A DNA stretch of 64,000 nucleotides, taken from CAYWEM01 sp964457225. GTDB taxonomy: Bacteria > Acidobacteriota > Aminicenantia > UBA2199. The notes beneath the pieces were generated by a model. That model was not told where the DNA came from and did not search any database. It worked only from the letters and a program-made list of their open reading frames with translations. Location: NCBI GenBank assembly GCA_964457225.1, contig CAYWEM010000007.1, forward strand, positions 62,001 through 126,000, in the 5' to 3' direction. Below are positions 7,091-16,095 of this stretch, one piece after another (the first letter of the stretch is position 1; the number at the start of each line of letters is the position of its first letter). The position numbers were made by a program, and so were the translations under genes.

Positions 7091-8218
7091 TCAGAGCCTG
7101 GGCTTGTTGATGCGGTAGCGGATCAGCAGTCGTTCCCCTTCCTCGTCTTCGGCGTAAACCAGCAGACGGTCTCCCTTGATAAGGAAAGGTCCGGTTATGA
7201 TCAGCTCGCCCGGAAGTTGAAAAGAAGCGCGGTAGAGATACTCTCCCCGGGGCGAAAACACGTCGATTAACCGGCTGTTTTCCCTGTCCGGGTCATTCAA
7301 ATAAACGTAGATCAGGCCGTCTTCCTCGATGCTGATGCGGCTGAACAGAGTGGCCAGGTCAGGCATCGACTTGAGTAATTGTTCCTGCATTTCCGCCGGA
7401 ATCCGGCTGCCGCCGGTTGACATGGCGCTGATCCGTCTTTTTTTTGCCTGGGCGGAAATACGCTTACGGGTTCTGCCGGGAATGGAAAAACTCATTTTTT
7501 CCCTCCCGTTCAGATCACACTTCACGATCCGGTATAAATCGTTTTTCCCGTAAAACAGGGTGTCTCCGTGCAGGGCCGCAACCACCATCGGAGTGGCGTC
7601 ACTGATTTTCATTTTCATGACCATGGTCCGACCCCCTGATTCCAGCTTTGCGGTCAGAGCCGTTTCGGCCTGAATCGTGAGCAGGCTTTGACGTTCTCCG
7701 GTGGCTGTGTGGAATATTTCCAGCTCATCCGTGGCCTTGCCTTCCGGTTCACCTTCCCTGACCGCCAGGAAACGCCTGCTGTCCAGAAAGAGGCGCGGCA
7801 TCAGCATGGACTGCGGCAGAAGTACGGTATGCTGAAAAGTGCCGTCCTTGCGGAAATAGTGCAAGCGACCCTGATCCGGCACGATCAGCAGGTCATCGAC
7901 CAGGAAGAAGGTGAAGGCCATGCGGTATTCTCCCGGCCCTTCGCCCTGCTTGCCGAAGGTGAAAAGAAATCTGCCGTTGACATCAAAAACGTAGAAACGG
8001 TTGTGGCGGGCCTCGTATAAAAAGACTCTTCCATCTGAATCAATCTGGAAGGTTTGTACCCGTGCCAGTATGTCTTCACCGGCCCGGTCGATTCTCCATT
8101 CCTCCTGCAGTTCAAAGGACCAGGCGCCCCTGAGGGGCCGGTCTTCATTGCGTATTTCGGCCTGCAGGCAGACCAGGCTCAGGATCAGGATGATTACAAG
8201 CAAGATGATTTTCTTCAT
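7091..8218 (-). CDS. Secreted 6-bladed beta-propeller protein
   Basis: A 375-residue exported protein with a signal peptide (about 1-20, MKKIILLVIILILSLVCL). The body has the repeats of the NHL-like 6-bladed beta-propeller family: D-x-x-G-R-x-x-x-x-D/E-blade strands such as IDSDGRVFLYEARHNRFYVF and DVNGRFLFTFGKQGEGPGEY, the last being the family's most typical segment. These proteins bind ligands or partners outside the cytoplasm; no enzyme residues are evident. Start ATG follows AAGGAG at 7 bases. It lies upstream of the VPS10-like gene on the same strand, but that gene has its own promoter. Confidence 0.8.
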   Translation of the reverse strand: MKKIILLVIILILSLVCLQAEIRNEDRPLRGAWSFELQEEWRIDRAGEDILARVQTFQIDSDGRVFLYEARHNRFYVFDVNGRFLFTFGKQGEGPGEYRMAFTFFLVDDLLIVPDQGRLHYFRKDGTFQHTVLLPQSMLMPRLFLDSRRFLAVREGEPEGKATDELEIFHTATGERQSLLTIQAETALTAKLESGGRTMVMKMKISDATPMVVAALHGDTLFYGKNDLYRIVKCDLNGREKMSFSIPGRTRKRISAQAKKRRISAMSTGGSRIPAEMQEQLLKSMPDLATLFSRISIEEDGLIYVYLNDPDRENSRLIDVFSPRGEYLYRASFQLPGELIITGPFLIKGDRLLVYAEDEEGERLLIRYRINKPRL

Positions 8219-8363
8219 TGTGTTCTCCTTGACCGGACAGCCGGGCAGACCGACTGCTTATCCCGGTCCCGTGACGGTTCAATTCAGCAGGTTCCGGACC
8301 GGAATCTAAAGACGCCGGAAATATTCAAAAGGTTTCAAATGAAAAGTTTCGGGCTTCACTTGT

Positions 8364-8392
8364 TTGACAGTTTTTTTTTATTCAGTTATGCT
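8364..8392 (+). promoter_or_regulatory. Promoter of the RNase D-like gene
   Basis: Consensus TTGACA is followed after 17 bases by TATGCT. The -35 box itself covers a possible TTG start at 8364 and so rules it out, in favour of ATG 8433. Confidence 0.65.
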
Positions 8393-8432
8393 TGGCCTTG
8401 ACGGGTTTGTTCAGATTCCCGCCGGAGCATGG

Positions 8433-9050
8433 ATGGAACAATGCAAGTCTGAACTGTTGACCGCTCCCCCGGAACGTGAAGAGATCAACCTCCTGCCGGT
8501 TGTAAAATACAGCGGCCCGGTGCAGGTGGTGAATGATGAAACCGGAATCCGGCAGGCTCTCGAGGTTTTAGGCTCTGAAAGCCTGCTGGGTTTTGACATC
8601 GAATGCCGCCCTTCTTTTGTCAAGGGCCGGAGCCACCCCCCGGCGTTATTGCAGTTGGCCGGAGCTGAGCTGGTATGCCTTTTCCCCCTGCGCGACCCCG
8701 AAATGCTGGACGCCCTGGCTCCGATCCTGGCTGATCCAGGCAAAGTTAAGGCCGGGGTGGCCATAGCCGATGATCTCAAGAAACTGCAGGTCCTGAGAGC
8801 ATTCAGGGCCGAATCTTTCGTCGACCTGGGTTCGATGGCTGCCCGGGCCGGGCTGAAAGCCGCCGGTATCCGCACCCTGGCCGCCCATTTGCTGGGCTGG
8901 CGCATATCCAAGGGAGAACGTTGTTCCAACTGGGAAAGAGCCAGGCTCACGCCGCGCCAGGTCTTGTACGCCGCCACCGATGCCTGGATCAGCCGGGAAA
9001 TCTACCTCTGCCTGGCCGAACTCCTGCAAAGTAAAGAAATAGACGGATGA
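8433..9050 (+). CDS. 3'-5' exonuclease domain protein (RNase D-like)
   Basis: A 205-residue single-domain exonuclease of the DnaQ/DEDD fold. Motif I is FDIECRP (Asp and Glu), motif II lies around KAGVAIADDLKKL, and motif III is YAATDAW, giving the DEDDy set of metal-binding acidic residues plus tyrosine. It should trim RNA or DNA 3' ends with two metal ions. It lacks the HRDC domains of full RNase D, so the substrate is unclear. CGGAG lies 5 bases before ATG 8433. It has its own promoter and is followed by the PilZ-cca-folP operon, which has a separate promoter. Confidence 0.85.
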   Translation: MEQCKSELLTAPPEREEINLLPVVKYSGPVQVVNDETGIRQALEVLGSESLLGFDIECRPSFVKGRSHPPALLQLAGAELVCLFPLRDPEMLDALAPILADPGKVKAGVAIADDLKKLQVLRAFRAESFVDLGSMAARAGLKAAGIRTLAAHLLGWRISKGERCSNWERARLTPRQVLYAATDAWISREIYLCLAELLQSKEIDG

Positions 9051-9077
9051 GGGTTTTTTCTTCGCTGAAAACCCGGT

Positions 9078-9106
9078 TTGACTTGCCGGCCTGAGGAAGC
9101 TATTAT
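9078..9106 (+). promoter_or_regulatory. Promoter of the PilZ-cca-folP operon
   Basis: TTGACT and TATTAT are separated by 17 bases. Only CCAGCA separates the -10 box from the GTG at 9113, predicting a leaderless first gene. Confidence 0.6.
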
Positions 9107-9112
9107 CCAGCA

Positions 9113-9655
9113 GTGAACCTGTTGTCGCTTTTTTTCTCCGCCCGGGAGCCATTGTCGCCGGGCAGCCCGGCCAAACTGCAGTGGCCCCTTTTGCTCCTGC
9201 TTCTGTTATTGGTTTTGCTGTTCGTGCTAGCTTACTGGCTGGATACCCGCCGCAGAAAAAAAGAAAAGGATTTTTTCCGGGCAGTACTGGCGGTGCGGGA
9301 AAAGCGTGACAGCAGCCGCCTGGTTCTGCCTCCATCCTGTTCAATTCAGATCACTCTGACTGATCCGGTTTCATTCGGCTGGAGATGCCGGGTGCTTGAC
9401 CTGTCTCCGGCCGGGTTGGCCGTAGAGCCGGATTTTCCCCTGAGGCGCCTGCCTCTGCAGCAGCCCTGGCATAACGTTCTCCTGCAGACTTCATGGACTA
9501 CGGTGGTGATCAGAACACTTGAACCGGTTCGCTTCGAGCACCGGGCAGGCAGAAGGCTGCTCGGCCTGAAAATTGCGGCGATTGACGATGACCAGCGCCG
9601 GCTCTGGCTGAATCTGGTCAAAAGCATCCAGGAGAGTGCTGATGAAGGGGCATGA
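9113..9655 (+). CDS. Membrane-anchored PilZ domain protein
   Basis: A 180-residue protein with one transmembrane helix at about 23-42 (a run of leucines, WPLLLLLLLLVLLFVLAYW), followed by a basic stop-transfer patch (RRRKKEK) and a cytoplasmic PilZ domain. Both cyclic di-GMP motifs are present: RDSSR (RxxxR) and DLSPAG (DxSxxG). It should sense cyclic di-GMP at the inner membrane. The GTG start lies 6 bases after the -10 box and has no Shine-Dalgarno site. Its end overlaps the start of cca by 14 bases, so the two are translationally coupled; no functional link between them is obvious. It is the third PilZ gene within 8 kb. Confidence 0.75.
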   Translation: MNLLSLFFSAREPLSPGSPAKLQWPLLLLLLLLVLLFVLAYWLDTRRRKKEKDFFRAVLAVREKRDSSRLVLPPSCSIQITLTDPVSFGWRCRVLDLSPAGLAVEPDFPLRRLPLQQPWHNVLLQTSWTTVVIRTLEPVRFEHRAGRRLLGLKIAAIDDDQRRLWLNLVKSIQESADEGA

Positions 9656-11129
9656 CTTCAGCTCGCTCGATTTTCCGGGCCGTGATTTATTTCTCGAGCT
9701 TTTTGGTGCCGACGCCTACCTGATCGGGGGAACGGTCCGGGACTGCCTGTTGTACGGAGGGCTGTCCGAGGGAAAGGATATCGACCTGCTGGTATGTGGC
9801 CGAAGTTACGAAGAAATCGCCGCCGCCCTGAGTCTCCACGGCCGGACCAACACGGTGGGCAAGAGTTTCGCCGTGATCAAGTTCAATTTCCAGGGGCTGA
9901 CTTACGATATAGCCGTGCCCAGGCGGGAACGCAAACTGGATCCAGCCTCTCATGATCACAGGAATTTCCGGGTTGAATCCGGTCCCGAGGTCAGCCTGGA
10001 GGAAGACCTGGGCCGCCGGGACTTCACCTGCAACGCCATGGCTCTCAGGCTTTGCGATGCCGGGCTGGTGGATCCGCTGGGCGGTTGCCGGGATATCCGC
10101 GACCGGGTTCTGAGAATGGCCAATCCGGAATCTTTTGCCGACGATCCCCTGCGGGTTCTCCGCGGGGCCCGCTTTGCCGCGGTGCTGAACTTCAACATAG
10201 CCGAGGAAATATACCGGCAGGCCCAGGACGTGGTGCTGAGTGAACTCAGTGCTGAAAGAATCTGCGAGGAACTGCTGCGCTTGCTGCTCGAGGCGCAAAG
10301 GCCGGCGGTCGGCCTGCGGGAATACCTGCGCCTGGGTATCCTGGAGAAACTTTTCCCGGAACTGTATGCCTTGACTCTGACCATCCAGGACAGCTGGTTT
10401 CACCCGGAAACCGATGAGTTCGGACATCACAGTGTCTGGGCTCACACCCTGGCCGCGGTTGACCTGGCCGCGCACCTGGCCCGCTCCTACTGTCTGGACC
10501 AGTCCCGTTCCCTGGCCCTGCTGCTGGCCGCATTGTTTCATGACTTGGGAAAAGCCCTGACCACCCGCTGGGAATATCGTCGCGGCCGCCTGACCGTGAC
10601 TTCACCCTGGCATGACTCCCGGGGGATGGAATTGCTGGCCGGCGCGCTTGAGCGTCTGCGGCTGGACAGCCGTCATTCCTTTCCCCTGCGCGATACGGTG
10701 CTGAGCTTGGTCCGCTACCATCACCGCCTGCATGATTTGTACCGCAACCGAAGCGAAATCAATTTCAAGGCTATATCACGCCTGGTCAGGGACATGAACG
10801 GTGAAGACCATCTTCTGGTATTGCTGGACCTGGCCGACCGCCGCTCGCGGCTTGCCGATCCCTGGACCTCTATTGAGCAAGATGAATTGCTGGTTTGGTT
10901 CGCCCGCCAGAAAGAGATCTTCCGGGTCAACGCCGAGGTGATCAAACCCCTGGTCATGGGACGTCACCTGGCTGCCCTGGGTCTGCCATCCGGAGTGGAG
11001 ATGGGACGCTGGCTGAAACTGCTCTACGAAAAGCAGCTCGACGGTGATTTTTCCACCCTGGAACAGGGCCTGGAAATATTCCATCGGGAATGGTCCTCCA
11101 CAAGACATGAATCCGGAAATGGCAACTGA
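9642..11129 (+). CDS. cca: tRNA nucleotidyltransferase (CCA-adding or poly(A) polymerase family) with HD domain
   Basis: A 495-residue protein with the class II nucleotidyltransferase head: LIGGTVRDCLL (the GGxVRD motif) and the catalytic DIDLL near residue 46, then the RNA-binding motif RRDFTCNAMA. A C-terminal HD domain (HHSVWAHTL ... LFHDLGK) suggests added phosphatase or phosphodiesterase activity, as in the E. coli enzyme. It adds or repairs the CCA end of tRNAs, which fits the tRNA-Ser here lacking an encoded CCA. ATG 9642 lies 7 bases after GGAG; a GTG 6 bases upstream is less well placed. Poly(A) polymerase activity cannot be excluded from sequence alone. Confidence 0.88.
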   Translation: MKGHDFSSLDFPGRDLFLELFGADAYLIGGTVRDCLLYGGLSEGKDIDLLVCGRSYEEIAAALSLHGRTNTVGKSFAVIKFNFQGLTYDIAVPRRERKLDPASHDHRNFRVESGPEVSLEEDLGRRDFTCNAMALRLCDAGLVDPLGGCRDIRDRVLRMANPESFADDPLRVLRGARFAAVLNFNIAEEIYRQAQDVVLSELSAERICEELLRLLLEAQRPAVGLREYLRLGILEKLFPELYALTLTIQDSWFHPETDEFGHHSVWAHTLAAVDLAAHLARSYCLDQSRSLALLLAALFHDLGKALTTRWEYRRGRLTVTSPWHDSRGMELLAGALERLRLDSRHSFPLRDTVLSLVRYHHRLHDLYRNRSEINFKAISRLVRDMNGEDHLLVLLDLADRRSRLADPWTSIEQDELLVWFARQKEIFRVNAEVIKPLVMGRHLAALGLPSGVEMGRWLKLLYEKQLDGDFSTLEQGLEIFHREWSSTRHESGNGN

Positions 11130-11958
11130 TTCCGAGCGGCTGAATACGGAGTTTTCGCCCTTGCTGATGGGCATCATCAACGCGACGCCGGATTCATTTT
11201 CCGACGGCGGCGCCTGCCTGGATCCGGACCGGGCCCTGGCCAGGGTCAGGGAAATGCTGGAAGCCGGAGCCGGAATCATCGATGTCGGAGGTGAGAGCAC
11301 CAGGCCCGGATCCATGGGCGTAGACCAGGAAGAAGAAGCCCGCCGGGTGCTGCCGCTGATCAACGCCGTCAGCCGGCGCTGGCCGGTTCGAATCTCAATC
11401 GATACCAGCAGGTTCTCGGTGGCCAGGCAGGCTCACGATGCCGGGGCCACCATGGTCAACGACGTGAGCGCCCTGCGCCGGGATCCGCAAATGGCCGCCT
11501 GGATAGCCGAAAAAAGACTGGAAGTGGTGCTGATGCACATGGCCGGTACTCCGGCTGATATGCAGCTCAATCCCTTTTATCACGATCCGCTTGAAGAGGT
11601 GGCCGGATTCCTGGCTGAAAGGGCAGACTGGGCCGTGAGACAGGGTATCTCCCCGGAGCGCATCATCATCGATCCGGGCATCGGTTTCGGCAAAAGACTG
11701 CAGGATAACCTGGCCCTGATCAGGGGCCTGCCCCGGTTGAAACGCCTGGGATTCAGAGTTCTGATCGGCCTGTCGCGGAAGACTTTCCTGGGAGCCATCT
11801 CCGGAGAAAAGCGAGCCGCGGCCAGGGATCCGGAAAGCCTGGCCGCCAACCTGCTGGCCGCCGCATACGGAGCCGACATCCTGCGCGTGCACGACGTGCC
11901 GGGTACCCGTAGAGCCCTGGCCGTGCTGGCTGCCCTGGGCCTGCCGAAAGATTCCTGA
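11107..11958 (+). CDS. folP: Dihydropteroate synthase
   Basis: This enzyme joins p-aminobenzoate to the pterin diphosphate in folate synthesis. All family motifs are visible: GIINATPDSFSDGG, GGESTRPG, ISIDTS, VNDVSAL, DPGIGFGK and GLSRKTFLG. The chosen ATG gives 283 residues and overlaps the end of cca by 23 bases, so the two genes are co-transcribed and likely coupled. No good ribosome site precedes it; ATG 11119 is an alternative. No other folate gene is in the window. Confidence 0.95.
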   Translation: MNPEMATDSERLNTEFSPLLMGIINATPDSFSDGGACLDPDRALARVREMLEAGAGIIDVGGESTRPGSMGVDQEEEARRVLPLINAVSRRWPVRISIDTSRFSVARQAHDAGATMVNDVSALRRDPQMAAWIAEKRLEVVLMHMAGTPADMQLNPFYHDPLEEVAGFLAERADWAVRQGISPERIIIDPGIGFGKRLQDNLALIRGLPRLKRLGFRVLIGLSRKTFLGAISGEKRAAARDPESLAANLLAAAYGADILRVHDVPGTRRALAVLAALGLPKDS

Positions 11959-12033
11959 AACCCCCGCATCCAGGTACCCGGCCGGTTTATTCCCTCTGAA
12001 AAAAAGCCGGGTCGAAAAAAAAAGAGCAATGTT

Positions 12034-12050
12034 GTATATTTGGAATATAC
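12034..12050. promoter_or_regulatory. Perfect inverted repeat upstream of the aldo/keto reductase
   Basis: GTATATTTGGAATATAC is a perfect 7-base inverted repeat around a 3-base centre. It contains a TATATT that could serve as a -10 box and ends just before the AGGAGG ribosome site. It is a good candidate operator for a dimeric repressor. Confidence 0.45.
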
Positions 12051-12062
12051 CAGGAGGCATAA

Positions 12063-13271
12063 ATGAGATCAGACAAGTCCAGGAGGAGTTTTTTAAGAAC
12101 ATCGGTGGCCGGACTGGCCGGAGTCAGTGCCGCTCCGCTGGTTTTCGGCCGATCGGAAGAAAAAATGCAGTCCGACAAGTCCAAGAGCGTGGTTTACCGT
12201 ACTCTGGGCCGCACAGGTATTAAGGTCAGCGTTGTTTCACTGGGGGTGATGAACGCCGACAATCCCCAGCTGGTCAGGGCGGCGTTGGATGGCGGCATCA
12301 ACCACCTTGACACGGCCAACGTTTACCAGCGGGGCCGCAACGAGGAAATGCTGGGTGAGGTGCTGAAGGATTACCCCCGCGAATCCTATACCATCGCCAC
12401 TAAAGTAGTTGGTGAAGCCATGGATCGGCGCACCGGGCAGTTCGATCCGGAAAAAACCACCGCCGAAGCTTTCCTTGAAAAGCTCGATACAAGCCTTCAA
12501 CGACTGAAACTCGACCAGGTCGACATACTGTACAACCATGCCCTGTCAACCAGGGAAGCGGTGCTGTTCGAGCCGCTGATCAAGGCATTGGAAAAAGCCA
12601 AGAAGGATGGCAGAACCCGGTTTATCGGGGTTTCAACCCACCGCAATGAGCCGGAAGTCATCAGGGCCATGATAGAAAGCGGGGTTTACGATGTGGTGCT
12701 GACCGCCTACAACTTCCGCCAGGAGCACCTGGCGGAAATGAACCAGGTCATCAAGGAGGCAGCAGCGGCCGGGCTGGGAGTGGTGGCCATGAAAACACAG
12801 GCCGGCGTCTTCTGGGACAAGGAAAAACAAAAGCCGATAAACATGGCTGCCGCCCTGAAGTGGGCCCTGCAGAATCCCGATGTGCACATGGCCATTCCGG
12901 GCATGACCACCTTCGACCAGCTGGAGCTTGATCTGGGGGTTATGGCCGACCTGAAGATGACTCCACGGGAAATCCAGGATCTGCGGGAGGACAATGCCCT
13001 GGCCGGGCTTTACTGCCAGCAATGTACCGCCTGCCTGCCGCAATGTCCCCGTAATCTTGCCGTTCCCGATTTGATGCAGGGGTTTATGTACGCCTACGGG
13101 TATCGCAACCTGGAAGCGGCTCTCGACTTGGTTGAGGCCAATCCCGGCGCCGCCCGGGCTTGCACCGACTGCGGCAGCTGCCGGGTTTCCTGCCGCCTGG
13201 GTTTCAACGTGCGCGAGCGAATCCTGGATGTTTCCCGCCTGGCCGGATTCCCCCGGGAAATGCTCGCCTGA
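12063..13271 (+). CDS. Tat-exported aldo/keto reductase with C-terminal 4Fe-4S domain
   Basis: A 402-residue protein. It starts with a twin-arginine signal (SRRSFLRTS, then VAGLAGVSAAPLVFG), so it is probably folded with cofactors before export. Residues about 45-320 are an aldo/keto reductase TIM barrel (GGINHLDTANVY, VDILYNHAL). The C-terminal 80 residues carry two cysteine clusters, CQQCTACLPQCP and CTDCGSCRVSC, typical of bound iron-sulfur clusters. The likely role is an extracytoplasmic redox step; substrate unknown. AGGAGG lies just upstream of the ATG. A DUF6599 gene follows after 10 bases and is probably co-transcribed. Confidence 0.87.
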   Translation: MRSDKSRRSFLRTSVAGLAGVSAAPLVFGRSEEKMQSDKSKSVVYRTLGRTGIKVSVVSLGVMNADNPQLVRAALDGGINHLDTANVYQRGRNEEMLGEVLKDYPRESYTIATKVVGEAMDRRTGQFDPEKTTAEAFLEKLDTSLQRLKLDQVDILYNHALSTREAVLFEPLIKALEKAKKDGRTRFIGVSTHRNEPEVIRAMIESGVYDVVLTAYNFRQEHLAEMNQVIKEAAAAGLGVVAMKTQAGVFWDKEKQKPINMAAALKWALQNPDVHMAIPGMTTFDQLELDLGVMADLKMTPREIQDLREDNALAGLYCQQCTACLPQCPRNLAVPDLMQGFMYAYGYRNLEAALDLVEANPGAARACTDCGSCRVSCRLGFNVRERILDVSRLAGFPREMLA

Positions 13272-13281
13272 GGAGAGTGAA

Positions 13282-14133
13282 ATGAACAGTAAAAAAACCT
13301 GCCTGTTGATCGTCTGGCTGATGATGGCGGCCTCGTTTTCCAAGGCCGCTGACCCGGCCCGTTTCTTTCCCGCGGTGCCGGGCTTGCAGCAGGAAGGGGA
13401 AGTTGAGCTCTTTTCTCCCGACACCCTTTATGAATACATCAATGGAGCGGCCGAGGTGTTTCTCAACTACGATTTCGTCCAGTTGGCCATGCAGACCTAC
13501 CGTTCTCCCGAGGGAGGCGAAATAGTGGTCGAGGTTTACGACCAGGGCGCCCTGGAAAACGCCTTCGGCATGTACGCCCAGGAAAAGACCAGCGCCGGAG
13601 AGTTCCTGGAAATTGGGGCCGAAGGCTATTACGAAGAAGGGGTGCTGAATTTTTATACCGGCAAATACTACGTCAAGATGTCGGGCCTGGATGCAACCGA
13701 AAAGGCCATGAAAAAAGTGGCCGCGGCCGTGAACGAGGCAATCGGCGCCGGCCGGGAAACCCCCGCCCTGTTGAAGGCTTTTCCGGAAAAAGGTCTCCAG
13801 CCTCATTCCCTGCGTTTCGTTCTGCATGATTTCCTGGGCCTGCATTTTCTGAACAACGCCTATATCGGAGATTACCGGAACGATTCCCAGGGATTTCAGC
13901 TTTTCGTGATCAAAGCCCGGGATGAAGCCCAGGTCGGCAGGATGTTGAACGACTTGCTGAAAATGGCCGGTTCAGCGGAAGCGCCGGCTGATCGGAGCAG
14001 CACCCTGCAATTGCGCTACATAGGCACCATGCATTTGCAGTACCGGGGCAATTTTCTCTGGGGCATGGTCTGCCAGGAGGAAATCGAGAATCATGAGGCT
14101 TGGCTGGCCGAGCTCGGCCGGGGCCTGCACTGA
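13282..14133 (+). CDS. Exported DUF6599-like protein
   Basis: A 283-residue protein with a signal peptide (1-23, ending FSKAADPA). The first half contains LYEYINGAAEVFLNYDF and VEVYDQGALENAFGMYAQEK, which I recognise as the DUF6599 pattern; the second half has a similar fold signature with MSGLDATEKAM. No catalytic motif can be named. ATG 13282 follows AGGAGAGTGA; the reading frame is open for 150 bases upstream, but that part lies inside the reductase gene and is not credible. It probably forms an operon with the reductase. Function unknown. Confidence 0.7.
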   Translation: MNSKKTCLLIVWLMMAASFSKAADPARFFPAVPGLQQEGEVELFSPDTLYEYINGAAEVFLNYDFVQLAMQTYRSPEGGEIVVEVYDQGALENAFGMYAQEKTSAGEFLEIGAEGYYEEGVLNFYTGKYYVKMSGLDATEKAMKKVAAAVNEAIGAGRETPALLKAFPEKGLQPHSLRFVLHDFLGLHFLNNAYIGDYRNDSQGFQLFVIKARDEAQVGRMLNDLLKMAGSAEAPADRSSTLQLRYIGTMHLQYRGNFLWGMVCQEEIENHEAWLAELGRGLH

Positions 14134-14135
14134 GG

Positions 14136-15398
14136 CTAAACCAGGAAATAGACCAGGCAGAGCAGGTTGATCAGCCAGAGAGTGGGGCTGATGGCCCTGA
14201 TTTGTCCCCGCAGGGCGGCCAGCAGTGAATAGGATAGGAATCCGAAAGCCAGGCCGGTGCTGATACTGAAAGTAAAAGCGATAAACAGGATTATCACGAA
14301 TGAGGGAAAGGCTATTTCCATCCTGGTGAAATCAATTCGGGTGATACTCTTCATCATGGCGAAACCCACCATGATCAGGGCCGGGGCCGTGGCCTGGGGG
14401 GGGATTACGGCCAGCAGGGGCGCCACCGGTAATACCAGCAGGAAGAGCAGGCCGCAGACCACAGCGGTCAGACCGGTGCGACCGCCGGCGGCGATGCCTG
14501 AAGCCGACTCTATGTAAGCCGTGGTTGTTGAAGTGCCCATAAAGGCTCCGAACATGGTGGCCGATGCGTCCATGGTCAACAGGCGGTCAATGGACTTGGA
14601 ATAGCGGCCCTGGCTGTCCAGATCGGCGGCCCGGCCGCAGGCCAGCAGGGTGCCGATGGAATCAAACAGGTCCATGAACATCAGGGTGAAGATCGGGGCC
14701 AGCAAAGAGAGACGCAAGGCTCCCATGATATCCAGCTGCCCGGTCAGGGCTGAAAGGTCAAGTCGAAAAGAGACGGCTTGTTCCGGCCAGGGAGTCAGGC
14801 CGGCCAGCATGAAGAGTGTTGAAGTAAAAACAATGCCCAACAACAGGGCGCCGCGGATCCTTTTCATTTCCAGGAAAACCATCAGGCCGAGTCCGGTTAG
14901 TCCGAAAAGCACCGGGCGGCCCAAAGCTCCGACTCCAATCAGGGTGGCCTCGTTGCTGACAACCAGCCCGAGGTTCTGCAGGCCGATGAAGGCGATGAAA
15001 ATGCCTATACCGACCGCGATGGCCTGCAGGAGGTCTGCGGGAATGGCTTTGACGATGCGCCTCCGCAGTCCCAGCCAGGTCAGTACCAGAAAGAAAAACC
15101 CGGAAATGAAAACAATGCCCAGAGCTGTCCGCCAGGAAAGGCCGTGGCCCAGTACCAGTCCGTAGGTGAAAAAGGCGTTCAGGCCCATGCCCGGGGCCAT
15201 GGCCAGGGGGGTTTTGGTGAATATGCCGCTGGCGATGGTGATGATGCCGCTCACCAGGCAGGTCACGACTACCAGTGTGGTTTTATCCATGCCGCTTTCG
15301 GCCAGGATCTGGGGATTGACGAAGATGATGTAGGCCATGGTCAGAAAAGTGGTCAGACCGGCTATGGATTCGATGAGATAATTCTTTCCGGTGTTCAT
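14136..15398 (-). CDS. NCS2-family purine permease (AzgA-like)
   Basis: A 420-residue inner-membrane transporter with about 12-14 hydrophobic helices. The N-terminus LTTFLTMAYIIFVNPQIL and the segment MAPGMGLNAFFTY are hallmarks of the AzgA branch of the NCS2 family, which brings adenine, guanine or hypoxanthine into the cell with protons. The later motif GTSTTTAYIESASGIAAGGR is also typical. Length fits the family. GGAGG lies 5 bases before the ATG. It converges with the DUF6599 gene, with 2 bases between their stop codons. Purine specificity is inferred from family. Confidence 0.9.
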   Translation of the reverse strand: MNTGKNYLIESIAGLTTFLTMAYIIFVNPQILAESGMDKTTLVVVTCLVSGIITIASGIFTKTPLAMAPGMGLNAFFTYGLVLGHGLSWRTALGIVFISGFFFLVLTWLGLRRRIVKAIPADLLQAIAVGIGIFIAFIGLQNLGLVVSNEATLIGVGALGRPVLFGLTGLGLMVFLEMKRIRGALLLGIVFTSTLFMLAGLTPWPEQAVSFRLDLSALTGQLDIMGALRLSLLAPIFTLMFMDLFDSIGTLLACGRAADLDSQGRYSKSIDRLLTMDASATMFGAFMGTSTTTAYIESASGIAAGGRTGLTAVVCGLLFLLVLPVAPLLAVIPPQATAPALIMVGFAMMKSITRIDFTRMEIAFPSFVIILFIAFTFSISTGLAFGFLSYSLLAALRGQIRAISPTLWLINLLCLVYFLV

Positions 15399-15529
15399 TT
15401 TTCCTCCTGGGGCAGTCCTACCCGGTAAACAACAGGCATATCAGAAGCAAGAAATAAATGCAATGTTCAAGTCGCAGTTAAGTTGATAACGAAACACTCA
15501 AATAAAATTGACAAAGAAGCGATTAGATG

Positions 15530-15557
15530 TTGACAGGAGAAAAAAACGGCGGTATAT
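15530..15557 (+). promoter_or_regulatory. Strong promoter of the Hsp20 gene
   Basis: Consensus TTGACA and TATATT are separated by 16 bases. Transcription would start near 15565, giving a leader of about 25 bases with AAAGGAGGTG. No CIRCE or similar heat-shock operator is visible in 15399-15589. Confidence 0.65.
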
Positions 15558-15589
15558 TTTTATCGTAAATTCAATAAAGGAGGTGCGCT

Positions 15590-16036
15590 ATGGCACTTGA
15601 AAAATGGCGTCCCTTTGGTGACTTCCTCACTCTGCACGACCGGATCAATCGGCTCTTCCAGGACGAAATGGAGAGAAACATGGACCGCGGTTCTGAATCG
15701 CCGATGGCCTGGTACCCGGTTACAGATATTTACGAGACCAAGGACGATTACGTGTTCAAGCTCGAGGTGCCGGGTATGTCAAAGGATGACATCAACGTTG
15801 AGTTCAAGGACGACACTCTGCTGATCAAGGGTGAGAAGCGTGAGGAAAAGGAAATCCGGCGGGAAAACTATCACCGCATCGAAAGCCAGTTCGGTTCTTT
15901 CGCCCGTTCCTTCCGCCTGCCCCGCGACATCGATCACAAGAAGATCAATGCCGAGATGAAAGACGGCATCCTGGTACTGAAGATCGGCAAGGTCGAGGAA
16001 AAGAAGCCGAAATCAATTCCCATCAGCATCAAGTAA
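15590..16036 (+). CDS. Hsp20/alpha-crystallin family small heat shock protein
   Basis: A 148-residue ATP-independent chaperone that holds unfolding proteins in the cytoplasm. The alpha-crystallin domain spans about 40-140: VFKLEVPGMSKDDINVEF, the strand GSFARSFRLP, and the conserved MKDGILVLKI close to the end. The C-terminal tail has the I-x-I type motif (SIPISIK) that links subunits in oligomers. An ideal AAAGGAGGTG ribosome site, a strong promoter and a clean terminator frame a single-gene unit. Confidence 0.95.
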   Translation: MALEKWRPFGDFLTLHDRINRLFQDEMERNMDRGSESPMAWYPVTDIYETKDDYVFKLEVPGMSKDDINVEFKDDTLLIKGEKREEKEIRRENYHRIESQFGSFARSFRLPRDIDHKKINAEMKDGILVLKIGKVEEKKPKSIPISIK

Positions 16037-16056
16037 GGAAAGTCACCGCAGACAAG

Positions 16057-16084
16057 AGGGCCGGTTTTGCCGGCCCTTTTTTTT
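16057..16084 (+). terminator. Intrinsic terminator of the Hsp20 gene
   Basis: GGGCCGG and CCGGCCC form a 7-base GC stem with a 5-base loop, followed by eight T residues. It is the clearest terminator in the window. Confidence 0.92.
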
Positions 16085-16095
16085 ATGTTTCCAAG

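Noticed and set aside
13132..13281. Longer N-terminus for the DUF6599 protein
   Set aside because: It lies inside the reductase gene and would bury the clear signal peptide that starts at ATG 13282.
15399..15589. Purine riboswitch or heat-shock operator between the permease and Hsp20
   Set aside because: The permease leader is too short for an aptamer fold I can recognise and no CIRCE-like inverted repeat is present.
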